NCBI GenBank assembly: GCA_026399075.1
Contig: JAPLRR010000033.1
Location: 1 to 63,147 of the forward strand
Length of the DNA: 63,147 nt
Direction: 5' to 3'
Origin: Methylococcales bacterium
GTDB lineage: Bacteria; Pseudomonadota; Gammaproteobacteria; Methylococcales; Methylomonadaceae
Of the stretch, positions 26,565 to 37,080 are shown one piece after another (positions within the stretch are counted from its first letter, which is position 1; each line of letters begins with the position of its first letter). A program made the translations under genes and the position numbers. The notes under the pieces were generated by a model that made no database searches, was not told where the DNA came from, and saw only the letters and a program-made list of their open reading frames with translations.

Positions 26565-27935
26565 ATGGATAATGTATCAATTATCAGCGCCTTAAAGAGG
26601 CATTTTGACTTAGAACCACAAAACTCCAAAGTTTTGGTGGTTGGCTTGGGCAATACCGGCATTTCGGTGGCACATTATTTACAAAAGCTTGGGTTTAATT
26701 TTGCCATTACCGATAGCCGTGATAAGCCCCCGTTGATCAATGATTTTTTGCAAGTAATGCCAGATACGCCTGTTTTTACGGGTGGATTTGATGAGGCTGC
26801 GTTTAAGGTGGCGACCCATTTGGTGGTGAGCCCCGGAGTGTCCTTGACTGAAAAATCCATAGTCAAAGCTATCGCCAAAGGAGCCAAGCTGGTTAGTGAT
26901 ATTGATTTGTTCGCCTGTTCGGTAGATGTGCCTGTTATTGCCATTACTGGATCAAACGGAAAAAGTACAGTCACCACAATGGTGGGTGACATGGCGAAAG
27001 CGTGTGGGAAAAAAGTGGGTGTAGGCGGAAACTTGGGCACACCAGCACTCGATTTGCTCGGGAAAATGGATGAGATGTATGTATTGGAACTGTCCAGTTT
27101 TCAATTGGAACGGACTTCTTCCCTAAATGCAGCTGCGGCGACTGTGTTAAATGTCTCTGCTGACCACTTAGACCGCCATGCCGATATGGCCGAATACGCG
27201 CAAGAAAAGCAAAACATTTTTAAGGGTGATGGAGTGATGGTCATTAACAGTGATGACCCAATTGTCGATGCAATGCGGCAGCCTGAACGGAAACTAATCA
27301 CATTTTCAACCAGTAAAGCCGCTGATTTTTATATTGCCAAGCAAGGTGAAGAAGAATATTTGATGCATCATCAGCAGTGCTTGCTGCCAATCACACAATT
27401 GCCCCTAGAAGGCAGGCATAATGCCGCTAACGCATTGGCCGCATTGGCGTTAGGTGCCGCAATAGGCTTGGACAAAACCGCAATGTGCCAAGCTTTAAAG
27501 TGCTTCAAAGGCTTGGCCCATCGTATGCAGCGGGTAGCCCAAATTCGCGGCGTCACTTGGGTGAACGACTCAAAGGCAACCAATATTGGTGCTTGCGCGG
27601 CTGCATTATTAGGTTATGACCGGAAAGTCATCCTTATTGCAGGTGGGGATGCCAAAGGCGCAGATATGAATGAACTGACACCTGCCATAAAAGAAAAAGC
27701 AAAAAGTGTGGTGTTGATGGGCAAGGATGCCGACTTGATAAAACAAGCGCTGGATAATTGTGTACCCGTGTATGCGGCAGAAAACATGAGGCAAGCGGTG
27801 CTGCTGGCAGCCGACCTTGCAGAGGTGGGTGATAGTGTTTTGTTGTCCCCAGCTTGCGCTAGTCTTGACCAATATAAAAATTATCAGGATCGGGGCGACC
27901 AGTTTGCAAAAGCCGTGCTGGGCTTGTTGGCATGA
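26565..27935 (+). CDS. murD: UDP-MurNAc-L-Ala-D-Glu ligase
   Basis: A 456-residue Mur ligase adding D-glutamate. The N-terminal Rossmann-like segment VLVVGLGNTGISVA is followed by the ATP site ITGSNGKSTVTTM and the block HRMQRVAQIRGVTWVNDSKA. The frame is open from 26505, but the 20 extra residues overlap mraY; ATG 26565 two bases after the mraY stop is the normal coupling. Confidence 0.96.
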   Translation: MDNVSIISALKRHFDLEPQNSKVLVVGLGNTGISVAHYLQKLGFNFAITDSRDKPPLINDFLQVMPDTPVFTGGFDEAAFKVATHLVVSPGVSLTEKSIVKAIAKGAKLVSDIDLFACSVDVPVIAITGSNGKSTVTTMVGDMAKACGKKVGVGGNLGTPALDLLGKMDEMYVLELSSFQLERTSSLNAAAATVLNVSADHLDRHADMAEYAQEKQNIFKGDGVMVINSDDPIVDAMRQPERKLITFSTSKAADFYIAKQGEEEYLMHHQQCLLPITQLPLEGRHNAANALAALALGAAIGLDKTAMCQALKCFKGLAHRMQRVAQIRGVTWVNDSKATNIGACAAALLGYDRKVILIAGGDAKGADMNELTPAIKEKAKSVVLMGKDADLIKQALDNCVPVYAAENMRQAVLLAADLAEVGDSVLLSPACASLDQYKNYQDRGDQFAKAVLGLLA

Positions 27936-29113
27936 ACAAACGCGCCAAACCCTCCCGGATCGGACGGTTTCATTTTGACCCCTTACTGATTTTGGTATCC
28001 GTAAGTTTGTTGTTGTTGGGCTACGTGATGGTGGCATCGTCCTCTTTGCATTTGGGGATAAAAGCCGCGGCCAACAGCAATTGCTTCCATTATCCCAGTA
28101 GGCAGTTAATCCATATCGGTTTAGGACTGTTTCTAGGGACATGTGTGGCAATGATACCTATTCGCGCATGGGAAAAATCAGGGGTGTGGTTGTTTATTGG
28201 TGGATTGTTCTTATTGGTGATTGTGCTGGTTCCAGGCTTGGGTGCCAATGTAAACGGCAGTACCCGCTGGCTGTCAATAGCCGGCTTGAGGATACAGGTG
28301 TCGGAAGTGGTCAAGTATTTTGCTGTCATTTATATGGCTGGCTATGTTAACCGCCATCAGCAATCAATAAGGGAGTCCGCTTTTGGGCTGATCAAGCCGT
28401 TAATATTGTTTTCTGTGGCCAGTTTGCTGTTGTTGATGGAACCCGATTTTGGTTCAGCGGTGGTGTTATTGATTATAGCCATGGGCATCATGTTTTTGGC
28501 GGGCGCCAGGCTTTCGCAGTTTATTTTGTTGTTGTCTTTAGTCGCCATATTGGCAACCTTAGTGGTGTATCTCGAACCCTATCGGATGAAACGCGTCACC
28601 AGCTTTATGAATCCTTGGGCTGATGCCAAGGATACTGGTTACCAGTTGGTCCATGCCCTGATCTCGTTTGGTCGTGGTGAATTGTTGGGCGTGGGTTTGG
28701 GTAGTGGCATACAAAAATTGTTCTATTTACCAGAGGCACATACCGATTTTTTATTCTCAGTAATCGCTGAAGAATTAGGTTTATTAGGGGTGTTAAGCGT
28801 TATCGGGTTGTTTTCAGTATTGGTGTGGCGTGCATTTGAAATTGGCGTGGCTGCTGAGAAGGTAGGGGAAAGGTTTTCGGCATTTATTGCGTATGGCTTA
28901 GGAATTTGGTTTGGTTTTCAATCATTCGTCAATATGGGCGTGAATATGGGGATTTTACCCACAAAAGGATTAACTTTGCCGCTGATGAGTTATGGTGGCG
29001 GCAGTATGATGATTATGTGTTGTGCAGTGGCCTTGTTATTTCGTGTACAAAGCGAAGTTGCTGAAATCAAAGCCAATAAACCAAAGGAAAGGTCGAGATG
29101 GGTAAGCGCATAG
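27932..29113 (+). CDS. ftsW: Septal peptidoglycan polymerase FtsW (SEDS)
   Basis: A 393-residue SEDS glycosyltransferase with about ten membrane helices. Family marks: EPDFGSAVVLL, GEGLGLG-like GVGLGSGIQKLFYLPEAHTDF and the C-terminal PTKGLTLPLMSYGG. It polymerises lipid II at the septum with FtsI. The start overlaps murD by four bases; the end overlaps murG by 16 bases. Confidence 0.96.
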   Translation: MNKRAKPSRIGRFHFDPLLILVSVSLLLLGYVMVASSSLHLGIKAAANSNCFHYPSRQLIHIGLGLFLGTCVAMIPIRAWEKSGVWLFIGGLFLLVIVLVPGLGANVNGSTRWLSIAGLRIQVSEVVKYFAVIYMAGYVNRHQQSIRESAFGLIKPLILFSVASLLLLMEPDFGSAVVLLIIAMGIMFLAGARLSQFILLLSLVAILATLVVYLEPYRMKRVTSFMNPWADAKDTGYQLVHALISFGRGELLGVGLGSGIQKLFYLPEAHTDFLFSVIAEELGLLGVLSVIGLFSVLVWRAFEIGVAAEKVGERFSAFIAYGLGIWFGFQSFVNMGVNMGILPTKGLTLPLMSYGGGSMMIMCCAVALLFRVQSEVAEIKANKPKERSRWVSA

Positions 29114-30171
29114 TAATAATGGCTGGGGGCACTGGCGGACATGTGTTTCCGGCATTAGCGGTGGCGCAAAGTTTAATTGGACAGGGTTGGGAAGTCAGTT
29201 GGCTGGGTACGCAAAAGGGGCTTGAAAGCCGTGTTGTTCCAGGGCAAGGTATTGAAATGGATTGGCTCTCAGTGGCTGGTGTCCGCGGAAAAGGGATATT
29301 TTCAAAGCTATCGGCGCTATTTAAATTGGTAAATGCCTGCGGTCAAGCGGTGAAAGTATTACGAAAACGTAAGCCAGATGTGGTGTTGGGCATGGGTGGG
29401 TTTGTCGCTGGCCCCGGCGGTTTGGTGGCAAAGCTGCTAGGTATTCCCTTGGTTATCCACGAGCAAAATCGGGTTCCCGGGACAACAAACCGCTTGCTGG
29501 CGCGGATTGCAAATCAAACTTTGGAGGCTTTTCCAGGTAGCTTTAAGACGGCTGTTAAAGCGCAGTGCACAGGCAACCCACTGAGAAAAAATTTTTTGAT
29601 GGGTTTAGGGAATAAACCGCAACGGTTAGAAAACGAACTCAAGCTATTGATAGTTGGGGGCAGTCAAGGGGCGCAGATATTGAACCAAACCGTGCCTGAA
29701 GCCATTGCTGAATTACAATCCCGTTGCAGTGGCTTAAGCGTACAGGTCAGGCATCAAACTGGGGTCGCTATGCAACCTGAAGTTCAAAGCCGCTATCAGG
29801 CATTAGGGTTGCACGCCGAAGTGCAAGCCTTTATTGAAGACATGGTGGAGGTTTATCAATGGGCAGATTTAGTGGTTTGTAGGGCGGGGGCGATGACGGT
29901 GAGCGAAGTGGCGGCGCTGGGTGTGCCAGCTATATTTATACCTTTGCCAGGTGCAATTGATGATCATCAGACAGCCAATGCCCGTTATTTAACTGAGGTA
30001 GGTGCAGGTTTGTTATTAAAGCAAAGTGACATGAATCCGGTAACATTGGCGGATGCCATAACAAAAGCACTCGACCAGTTGCCAACCATGGGTGTTGCAG
30101 CACGGCAGGCTGCGCGATTGGATGCAACAGACGTTGTGGCCGGATACTGTATAGCTGAGGCGGGATTATGA
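29098..30171 (+). CDS. murG: UDP-GlcNAc:lipid I GlcNAc transferase
   Basis: A 357-residue GT-B enzyme. The N-terminal glycine-rich loop [16 protein letters not shown], the middle loop [13 protein letters not shown] and the C-terminal donor-binding stretch [11 protein letters not shown] are all present. It converts lipid I to lipid II on the inner leaflet. ATG 29098 follows AAAGG inside the end of ftsW. Confidence 0.96.
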   Translation: MGKRIVIMAGGTGGHVFPALAVAQSLIGQGWEVSWLGTQKGLESRVVPGQGIEMDWLSVAGVRGKGIFSKLSALFKLVNACGQAVKVLRKRKPDVVLGMGGFVAGPGGLVAKLLGIPLVIHEQNRVPGTTNRLLARIANQTLEAFPGSFKTAVKAQCTGNPLRKNFLMGLGNKPQRLENELKLLIVGGSQGAQILNQTVPEAIAELQSRCSGLSVQVRHQTGVAMQPEVQSRYQALGLHAEVQAFIEDMVEVYQWADLVVCRAGAMTVSEVAALGVPAIFIPLPGAIDDHQTANARYLTEVGAGLLLKQSDMNPVTLADAITKALDQLPTMGVAARQAARLDATDVVAGYCIAEAGL

Positions 30172-31634
30172 AGTTTCCAAAAAGCGCGCACATTACCTCT
30201 ACCTTAGGCAATATTGAGCGTATTCATTTTGTTGGCATAGGCGGCACGGGGATGAGTGGTATAGCCGAAGTTTTATTAAACTTGGGTTATAAAGTGTCGG
30301 GTTCTGATATAAAAGAAAGTGCAGTAACCCAAAGGCTTGCCGATTTGGGGGTGGTGGTCAACATCGGACATAAGCGTGAGAATGTCACAAAAGTCGATGT
30401 AGTGGTTGCCTCCACCGCCATAGACCGCAGCAATGAAGAGATAGACCAAGCTTACATAAGCCGTATACCCGTTATTCCGCGCGCGGAAATGTTGGCAGAA
30501 TTGATGCGTTTTAGGTTTGGTATTGCCGTTGCAGGTACACATGGTAAAACCACTACCACCAGTTTAATCGCCAGCATGTTGGCAGAAGGTGGCTTAGACC
30601 CCACTTTTGTCATTGGCGGCCGCCTCAATAGTGCGGGTACTAATGCCAAATTGGGTTTAGGCAATTATTTGGTGGCTGAAGCCGATGAAAGTGATGCGTC
30701 GTTTTTGTATTTACAGCCGATGATCGCTGTGGTCACCAATATCGACCAAGACCACATGGAAACTTACCAGAACAGTTATCAACGCTTAAAAGACACCTTT
30801 ATTGAGTTTTTACATCACTTACCCTTTTATGGTTTGGCGGTGATGTGTTTGGATGATGAAGGCATTCGGGAAGTTTTGCCACAATTATCCAAGCCAGTCA
30901 TTACTTATGGGGTTCATGAAGAGGCCGATATTCGGGCGGTAGAGGTTAGCCAAGAAGGTATGCACACGACTTTTAAAGTCATACGGCCAAATGGCTATCA
31001 GCCCTTGATGGTGACGCTCAACATGCCGGGTTGGCATAATATGCTCAATTCATTGGCTGCTATTGCAGTTGCCACCAAATTGGCTATAGCTGATGAGGCC
31101 ATTATTAAAAGTTTGGCTTCCTTTAAAGGGGTGGGTAGGCGTTTCCAGATTCATGGTGATTTGCCTATTGACGGCGGTAAGCTGACGTTGGTTGATGATT
31201 ATGGTCATCATCCCCGTGAATGCGCGGCAACTTTGGAGGCTTTACGCCAAGCTTGGCCGGGACGCCGCTCAGTCATCATTTTTCAGCCGCATCGCTATAC
31301 CAGGACGCGGGATTTATTTGAAGATTTTGTTCAAGTGCTGTCGACAGTCGATGTGCTGATTCTAATGGACGTGTATTCGGCCGGGGAAGCCGTGATTGCG
31401 GGTGCGGACGGTAGGGCATTAAGCCGGGCCATCCGTATGCGCGGTCAAGTTGATCCAGTGTTTGTTGATGTTTGGCAAGAGTTGCCCAAAATATTGGCGG
31501 GTTTGGTTAAACCGGACGATGTCATTCTGACCATGGGGGCTGGAAATGTTGGCCAGATTGCCACCCAACTGCCAGAATTGCTGGCAGAAGCACTAGTGTG
31601 CAGGACATTATCGCCACAGACCATACCACTATGA
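30168..31634 (+). CDS. murC: UDP-MurNAc-L-alanine ligase
   Basis: A 488-residue Mur ligase that starts the peptide stem. It opens with [17 protein letters not shown], has the ATP loop [14 protein letters not shown] (about residues 123-136) and the later block [14 protein letters not shown]. The stop overlaps the start of the murB-ddl fusion in an ATGA. Confidence 0.97.
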   Translation: MKFPKSAHITSTLGNIERIHFVGIGGTGMSGIAEVLLNLGYKVSGSDIKESAVTQRLADLGVVVNIGHKRENVTKVDVVVASTAIDRSNEEIDQAYISRIPVIPRAEMLAELMRFRFGIAVAGTHGKTTTTSLIASMLAEGGLDPTFVIGGRLNSAGTNAKLGLGNYLVAEADESDASFLYLQPMIAVVTNIDQDHMETYQNSYQRLKDTFIEFLHHLPFYGLAVMCLDDEGIREVLPQLSKPVITYGVHEEADIRAVEVSQEGMHTTFKVIRPNGYQPLMVTLNMPGWHNMLNSLAAIAVATKLAIADEAIIKSLASFKGVGRRFQIHGDLPIDGGKLTLVDDYGHHPRECAATLEALRQAWPGRRSVIIFQPHRYTRTRDLFEDFVQVLSTVDVLILMDVYSAGEAVIAGADGRALSRAIRMRGQVDPVFVDVWQELPKILAGLVKPDDVILTMGAGNVGQIATQLPELLAEALVCRTLSPQTIPL

Positions 31635-33442
31635 AAGGTAGGTTGTTAAGCAACGAAAAACTGGCTAAATACACCAGTTGGCGTGTAGGAGGAAACGCGG
31701 ACAGGCTTTATATTCCCTATGACCGCCAAGACTTGTGTGAGTTTGTGGCGGCTTTAGCACCTGCTGAGCCTGTATTATGGATAGGTTTGGGAAGCAATCT
31801 ATTGGTTAGGGATGGCGGTGTACGTGGTACGGTTATTAACACCAAGGGTCGGCTAAAAGAAATGAAGCTGGCTGGGTCAGGGGTGGTTTATGTGGAAGCC
31901 GGTGTCCCTTGCGCCCATGTGGCACGTTTTTGTGCGGAACAGGGTTTGATCGGTGCGGAGTTTTTGGCCGGCATACCTGGAACCATGGGCGGTGCCCTAA
32001 AAATGAATGCCGGGGCGTTTGGTGGTGAGACCTGGGGCATTGTTAAACAGGTGGACATGATTGATGCGTCGGGCAAGGTATCCCAGCGCTATCCTGTTGA
32101 TTTTAAGGTCAGCTACCGATCAGTAAAAAACTTTGAGACGGAATGGTTTTTAAGTTGTTGCTTGCAATTGCAGGTGGGAGACACCGTAGAAAGCCAGCAA
32201 AAAATTAAAGGTTTATTGGAACATCGGAATAAAACACAGCCGACTAATTTACCGAGTTGTGGATCGGTGTTTAAAAATCCGCCCGGTAATTTTGCTGCAA
32301 AATTGATAGAACAAACAGGTTTAAAAGGCTTTTCAATTGGTGGTGCTTGTGTATCCGAAAAACATGCCAATTTTATTGTCAATACGGGCGACGCAACAGC
32401 GGCTGATATCGAAAGTCTAATTGCTTATGTGCAAAAACAAGTAAAGGAGTTTCAAGGCGTGGAATTGCAGACTGAGGTTTGTATGGTTGGAGAGCCGGGT
32501 GTTGGGGCGGAACAAATTGTGGCCCAACAAAATCCCGAACAATTTGGACGGGTTGCGGTAATGATGGGCGGTTCAGCCGCTGAGCGGCCAGTGTCATTAA
32601 GAAGTGGTGCAGCAGTTTATGAGGCCTTGAAACGTAAAGGCGTGGATGCGGTTGCGATTGACGTGACGGCTAGCCCCATAGATGCGCTGGCAGGCATCAA
32701 GGTTGATAGGGTATTCAACATCATTCATGGCCGTGGCGGAGAGGACGGTGTGTTGCAAGCGGTGCTGCAAGTGATGGGTATCCCTTATACGGGAAGTGGC
32801 GTAATGGCTTCGGCACTGACTATGGATAAGTTAAGGACAAAATTGTGTTGGCAGGGGTATGGGCTAGTTACCCCACCGTGGCATTTGTTGCAGGATGAAA
32901 GTGACCTTGATGCCTGTATCGAAAAGCTTGGTTTTCCGGTGATCGTCAAGCCAGCGCAGGAAGGATCCAGCATTGGCATGAGCAAAGCCAATTCGCGTGA
33001 AGAGCTACAAAAAGCCCTGGAAGTTGCCCTGCAATTTCGTTGTGATGTGTATGCTGAACGCTGGGTTACCGGAAAGGAGTATACCGTTGCGGTATTAAAT
33101 GATGTTGCTTTGCCAGTTATCCGATTAGAAACGCCCAATGCTTTTTATGATTACGAAGCTAAATATAACGCGACCACGACCCAATACCACTGCCCATCAG
33201 GTCTGAGCGAAGCGCAGGAGTTGTTTGTGGGTAACTTGGCGGTGACCGCCAGTAAAGTGGTGGGGGCGAAAGGCTGGGCTAGGGTTGATGTTTTTATCGA
33301 TGCTGCCGGGCAGTATCAATTGATTGAAATTAACACGGTGCCCGGTATGACAGATCATAGTTTAGTGCCTATGGCCGCCAAACAAGCGGGGATAGGTTTT
33401 GATGAATTGGTCTGGCGGGTGTTGGAAACCAGTTTAGGGTAA
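31631..33442 (+). CDS. murB-ddl: MurB-Ddl fusion: UDP-MurNAc dehydrogenase / D-Ala-D-Ala ligase
   Basis: One uninterrupted frame of 603 residues. Residues 1-286 are MurB: the FAD-binding [11 protein letters not shown] (14-24), [29 protein letters not shown], and the active-site SCGSVFKNP with Ser212, plus Glu278 near its end. Residues 287-305 are a linker. Residues 306-603 are Ddl: [17 protein letters not shown], the ATP-grasp stretch [15 protein letters not shown] and [14 protein letters not shown] see no stop or frameshift at the junction. The two enzymes act at different steps (UDP-MurNAc synthesis and dipeptide supply) and are adjacent separate genes in most relatives. An internal GTG near 32519 could also give free Ddl. 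The start is ATG 31631, overlapping the murC stop. Confidence 0.9.
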   Translation: MKGRLLSNEKLAKYTSWRVGGNADRLYIPYDRQDLCEFVAALAPAEPVLWIGLGSNLLVRDGGVRGTVINTKGRLKEMKLAGSGVVYVEAGVPCAHVARFCAEQGLIGAEFLAGIPGTMGGALKMNAGAFGGETWGIVKQVDMIDASGKVSQRYPVDFKVSYRSVKNFETEWFLSCCLQLQVGDTVESQQKIKGLLEHRNKTQPTNLPSCGSVFKNPPGNFAAKLIEQTGLKGFSIGGACVSEKHANFIVNTGDATAADIESLIAYVQKQVKEFQGVELQTEVCMVGEPGVGAEQIVAQQNPEQFGRVAVMMGGSAAERPVSLRSGAAVYEALKRKGVDAVAIDVTASPIDALAGIKVDRVFNIIHGRGGEDGVLQAVLQVMGIPYTGSGVMASALTMDKLRTKLCWQGYGLVTPPWHLLQDESDLDACIEKLGFPVIVKPAQEGSSIGMSKANSREELQKALEVALQFRCDVYAERWVTGKEYTVAVLNDVALPVIRLETPNAFYDYEAKYNATTTQYHCPSGLSEAQELFVGNLAVTASKVVGAKGWARVDVFIDAAGQYQLIEINTVPGMTDHSLVPMAAKQAGIGFDELVWRVLETSLG

Positions 33443-34242
33443 TGGTTAATGTCGGCGCAAAAGCTTGGGTCATAGGGGTGGTTATGACGGGTCTAGTCGG
33501 ATTGCTAGGGTATGGCGTGGTGGCTAAGTGGCACATTAAAGCCTTACCCATTAAAAGCGTGTCACTACCCATTAAATACGTGAGGATTGAAGGCGTATTC
33601 CAATATCTCGGTAAAGACGAAGTTAAAGCGGTTTTGTTGCCATTAGTCACGGCTGGCTTTTTTGATGCCGACATGCAGGCGATACATGTGGCGGTTTCAA
33701 CATTGCCGTGGGTGGATACGGTGACGGTAAAGCGGGTATGGCCGGATACGATAGACATAAAAATACGTGAGCGTAAGCCTTATGCACGGTGGGGCCAAAA
33801 TAGCCTCATTACAGAGAGGGGCGTGATTTTTACTCCCCAAAATATAGGACAGTTCCAAAATTTGACGGTAGTGACCGGCCCTGAGTTCCAGCAAGTAAAA
33901 GTGCTGGAAATTATGAAAGGGATTAAAACAACCTTGGCTGACCAGTCGATGGTTCTGGCGGAGTTTGATGTAAATGACCGTTGGGCTTGGAAAATCAAAT
34001 TGGCGAGTGGATTGGAAATCCTGCTGGGGAGTAATGAACAATTGAAAAAGATGCAGCGTTTTTTGAAGACGTTGGCCGTTTTAAACCAAGAGCAAGTTGA
34101 GCAAATGGCGGTAGTCGATCTGAGGTATCCCAATGGTTATGCCGTTTCATGGAAGCCTGGAACCATTGAGATAGATTGGATGGCTATTGCAAATCCCTTA
34201 TTGAACAAACAAGAACACGAAAAGGCGATACAGAGTAGATAA
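33442..34242 (+). CDS. ftsQ: Cell division protein FtsQ
   Basis: A 266-residue bitopic protein: cytoplasmic start, one membrane helix (about residues 8-27), a POTRA domain (about 50-115, with VSTLPWVDTVTVKRVWPDTI) and a beta domain. It links early and late division proteins. ATG 33442 overlaps the ddl stop (TAATG). Confidence 0.93.
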   Translation: MVNVGAKAWVIGVVMTGLVGLLGYGVVAKWHIKALPIKSVSLPIKYVRIEGVFQYLGKDEVKAVLLPLVTAGFFDADMQAIHVAVSTLPWVDTVTVKRVWPDTIDIKIRERKPYARWGQNSLITERGVIFTPQNIGQFQNLTVVTGPEFQQVKVLEIMKGIKTTLADQSMVLAEFDVNDRWAWKIKLASGLEILLGSNEQLKKMQRFLKTLAVLNQEQVEQMAVVDLRYPNGYAVSWKPGTIEIDWMAIANPLLNKQEHEKAIQSR

Positions 34243-34243
34243 A

Positions 34244-35470
34244 ATGGCAAAAAAATCAGAGCGTAATTTAATAGTCGGACTGGACATTGGCACGTCAAAA
34301 GTTGCGGCTATTGTTGGGGAGCTCACCAGTGATGGCAATATAGAAATAATAGGCATTGGGACTACGCCATCGCGCGGCCTTAAAAAAGGGGTTGTTGTTA
34401 ATCTGGAATCGACTGTCCAGTCCATACAAAAAGCAATTGAAGAAGCCGAATTGATGGCCGGATGCCAAATAAAGTCTGTGTTTGCAGGGATTGCGGGCAG
34501 CCATATCAGAAGCCTTAATTCACATGGCATTGTGGCAATCAAGGATAAGGAAGTAACCCAATATGATATAGACCGGGTGATTGATTCGGCCCGTGCAGTC
34601 GCTATTCCGGCTGACCAGAAGATTTTGCATATTTTGCCGCAAGAGTTTGTGATTGATTTACAAGATGGCATTAAAGAGCCTATCGGGATGTCAGGGATAC
34701 GCTTGGAGGCCAAAGTGCACATGGTCACTGGCAGTGTTAGCGCATCCCAAAATATTATCAAATGTATCCGCCGATGTGGCTTAGAGGTGGAAGATATCGT
34801 CCTGGAGCAGTTGGCATCTTGTAACTCAGTTCTCACCGAAGATGAAAAAGAGCTGGGTTGTTTGTTATGTGATATTGGCGGCGGTACCACAGATATTGCC
34901 ATTTTTGTCGAAGGTGCGATCAAACATACCGCAGTGATCCCGATAGCAGGCGACCAAGTAACGAATGATATTGCCGTTGCATTGCGTACGCCCACTATCA
35001 ATGCAGAAGAAATTAAACGGAAATATGCCTGTGCATTGACGCAATTGGCGAGTGCTGATGCGACGATTGAAGTGCCGAGCATCGGTGACCGGGCACCACG
35101 CAAGATTTCAATGCAAAATTTGGCCGAGATTATAGAACCACGGTACGAGGAATTGATGTTGCTGGTGCAGTCGGAGCTTAGGCGCAGTGGTAATGAAGAA
35201 TTGATAGCCGCTGGGGTCGTATTGACGGGGGGGAGTTCAAAGGTAAAAGGCTTAATAGAGTTGGCGGAGGAGATTTTTCACATGCCAGTGCGGATGGGGG
35301 GGCCGCAAAATGTTACTGGGTTGACAGAAGTGGTGAGAAATCCTATCCACTCTACAGGCGTTGGCCTGTTAATGTATGGAAAAGACCATCAAAGTTTAGG
35401 CAGAGTAAGTGATGCGGAAGGTTTAGGCTGGTTTTCGAAAATGAAAAACTGGTTTCAAGGTAATTTTTAA
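34244..35470 (+). CDS. ftsA: Cell division protein FtsA
   Basis: A 408-residue actin-like ATPase. Residues 9-20 (LIVGLDIGTSKV) are the first phosphate loop and CDIGGGTTDIAIF the second. The C terminus ends in an amphipathic helix (FSKMKNWFQGNF) that tethers FtsZ to the membrane. It starts one base after the ftsQ stop. Confidence 0.97.
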   Translation: MAKKSERNLIVGLDIGTSKVAAIVGELTSDGNIEIIGIGTTPSRGLKKGVVVNLESTVQSIQKAIEEAELMAGCQIKSVFAGIAGSHIRSLNSHGIVAIKDKEVTQYDIDRVIDSARAVAIPADQKILHILPQEFVIDLQDGIKEPIGMSGIRLEAKVHMVTGSVSASQNIIKCIRRCGLEVEDIVLEQLASCNSVLTEDEKELGCLLCDIGGGTTDIAIFVEGAIKHTAVIPIAGDQVTNDIAVALRTPTINAEEIKRKYACALTQLASADATIEVPSIGDRAPRKISMQNLAEIIEPRYEELMLLVQSELRRSGNEELIAAGVVLTGGSSKVKGLIELAEEIFHMPVRMGGPQNVTGLTEVVRNPIHSTGVGLLMYGKDHQSLGRVSDAEGLGWFSKMKNWFQGNF

Positions 35471-35503
35471 TAGTGTGTATTGTTTATTTAAGGGGCAGCG
35501 AAA

Positions 35504-36664
35504 GTGAAATATGAATTGGTGGATACATATAGTGAAACCGCCGTCATCAAAGTTATTGGTGTAGGTGGGGGTGGTGGCAATGCAGTCAATCACATGGTTG
35601 GCTGCCATATTGAAGGTGTGGAGTTTATCTGTGCCAATACCGACGCACAGGCATTAAGAAAATTAACGGTTGATACCATTATCCAGTTAGGTGTCGAGCT
35701 GACCAAAGGTTTAGGGGCAGGAACTAACCCCGAAATTGGTAAACATGCCGCAGAAGAAAACAAAGAACGTATCAAAGAAGTGTTGCAAGGCGCGGATATG
35801 GTGTTTTTAACCGCCGGTATGGGCGGTGGCACTGGCACAGGTGCGATTCCGGTCATTGCGCAAATTGCCAGGGAAATGGGGATCCTGACAGTTGCCGTTG
35901 TGACTAAGCCATTTTTGTTTGAAGGTAAAAAGAAACAGGCTGTCGCTGAACAGGGCATTATTGAATTGGAAAAATTTGTAGACTCATTGATCACGATACC
36001 TAACCAAAAATTATTGCCTGTATTAGGCAATAACGTGTCTTTGATGAATGCCTTTAAAGCCGCTAATGATGTATTGCTGGATGCCGTACAGGGGATTACT
36101 GAACTGATCGTCCATCCTGGTATGATCAACGTCGATTTTGCCGATGTCAGGACGGTTATGTCCGGCATGGGTGCGGCAATCATGGGTATGGGATCGGCGA
36201 CTGGCGAGCATCGTGCCCGCGAAGCTGCTGAAAAAGCCATTGCTTGCCCATTGCTTGAAGATATTAACCTGCAAGGTGCTCGCGGAATTTTGGTGAATAT
36301 TTCAGCTGCAGATATGGGGGTTGCCGAGTTTAACGAAGTGGGTAACATAGTCCACGAGTTCGCTTCAGAAGATGCCATCATCAAAATCGGTATGGCAATT
36401 GATCCCAACTTGGGCGATGAAATTAAAGTCACGGTTGTAGCGACGGGTATGGGCGCGCCGCCACTACCAGTAAAAGCACCGGTCAAAGCTATGCAGAAGC
36501 CGACCCGTGACAACACTGGCTATGACGATATGGACAAACCAGCGGTTACCCGCCAAGGCGCACAAAAGGAAAACCGGGAAACCCGTTTTGGGGCACAAAA
36601 CAAAAAAGAAATGGATTTGGATTATCTGGACATCCCCGCTTTCTTAAGAAGGCAGGCGGATTAG
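35504..36664 (+). CDS. ftsZ: Cell division protein FtsZ
   Basis: A 386-residue tubulin-like GTPase that forms the division ring. The GTP-binding motif GGGTGTG is at 107-113. Other marks are IKVIGVGGGGGNAVNHM near the start and the conserved C-terminal peptide DYLDIPAFLRRQ, which binds FtsA and ZipA. GTG 35504 with GGGGCAGCG upstream is the likely start. It ends the dcw cluster; lpxC, which often follows in gammaproteobacteria, is not here. Confidence 0.97.
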   Translation: MKYELVDTYSETAVIKVIGVGGGGGNAVNHMVGCHIEGVEFICANTDAQALRKLTVDTIIQLGVELTKGLGAGTNPEIGKHAAEENKERIKEVLQGADMVFLTAGMGGGTGTGAIPVIAQIAREMGILTVAVVTKPFLFEGKKKQAVAEQGIIELEKFVDSLITIPNQKLLPVLGNNVSLMNAFKAANDVLLDAVQGITELIVHPGMINVDFADVRTVMSGMGAAIMGMGSATGEHRAREAAEKAIACPLLEDINLQGARGILVNISAADMGVAEFNEVGNIVHEFASEDAIIKIGMAIDPNLGDEIKVTVVATGMGAPPLPVKAPVKAMQKPTRDNTGYDDMDKPAVTRQGAQKENRETRFGAQNKKEMDLDYLDIPAFLRRQAD

Positions 36665-36684
36665 TCTAGGTGTAAGAGCCAGGT

Positions 36685-36707
36685 GTGGCGGGGATATGCC
36701 CCGCCAC
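36685..36707 (+). terminator. Hairpin after ftsZ
   Basis: GTGGCGGGG (36685-36693) pairs perfectly with CCCCGCCAC (36699-36707). The stem is very stable, but only CTTGATGTTT follows, so it may be an attenuator or RNA-stabilising hairpin more than a full terminator. Confidence 0.55.
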
Positions 36708-37080
36708 CTTGATGTTTAGTTACCAAACTTGAATTATCCTTAAAAAATCAGTACACTTACCGCGCCGAGAGACTGATCGACAGGTGTCTTACACGCTGTA
36801 AATGGAATGAATCCCCTGCGACGATTACGCTATCGCTAATCCATGCTACACGCTTCAAATTCTGACCGACCCCAGCTCAGCGGGCTTATTGCCCTCTGGT
36901 AAGCATCCAAGACAACGACTATTCAAGCATGTGGATAAGTAAGGCTACGCATAACCTATGCGCGTAGCGCCCGTTCACCTGCACAAAAATAATAATAATT
37001 AACACAATTTCCGTAACCAAAATCCGTATCAAAAGTCTTGGGCTTGATGATACAGATTTAAACCAACCCTCATAAGCATT
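36708..37080. other. Intergenic region between ftsZ and the NfnL/NfnS-like gene
   Basis: About 370 bp without coding potential I can defend. It holds an imperfect hairpin at about 36942-36968 (CTACGCAT/ATGCGCGTAG) and, from 36985, an A+T-rich stretch that probably contains the promoter of the downstream gene. No riboswitch class is recognised. Confidence 0.4.
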
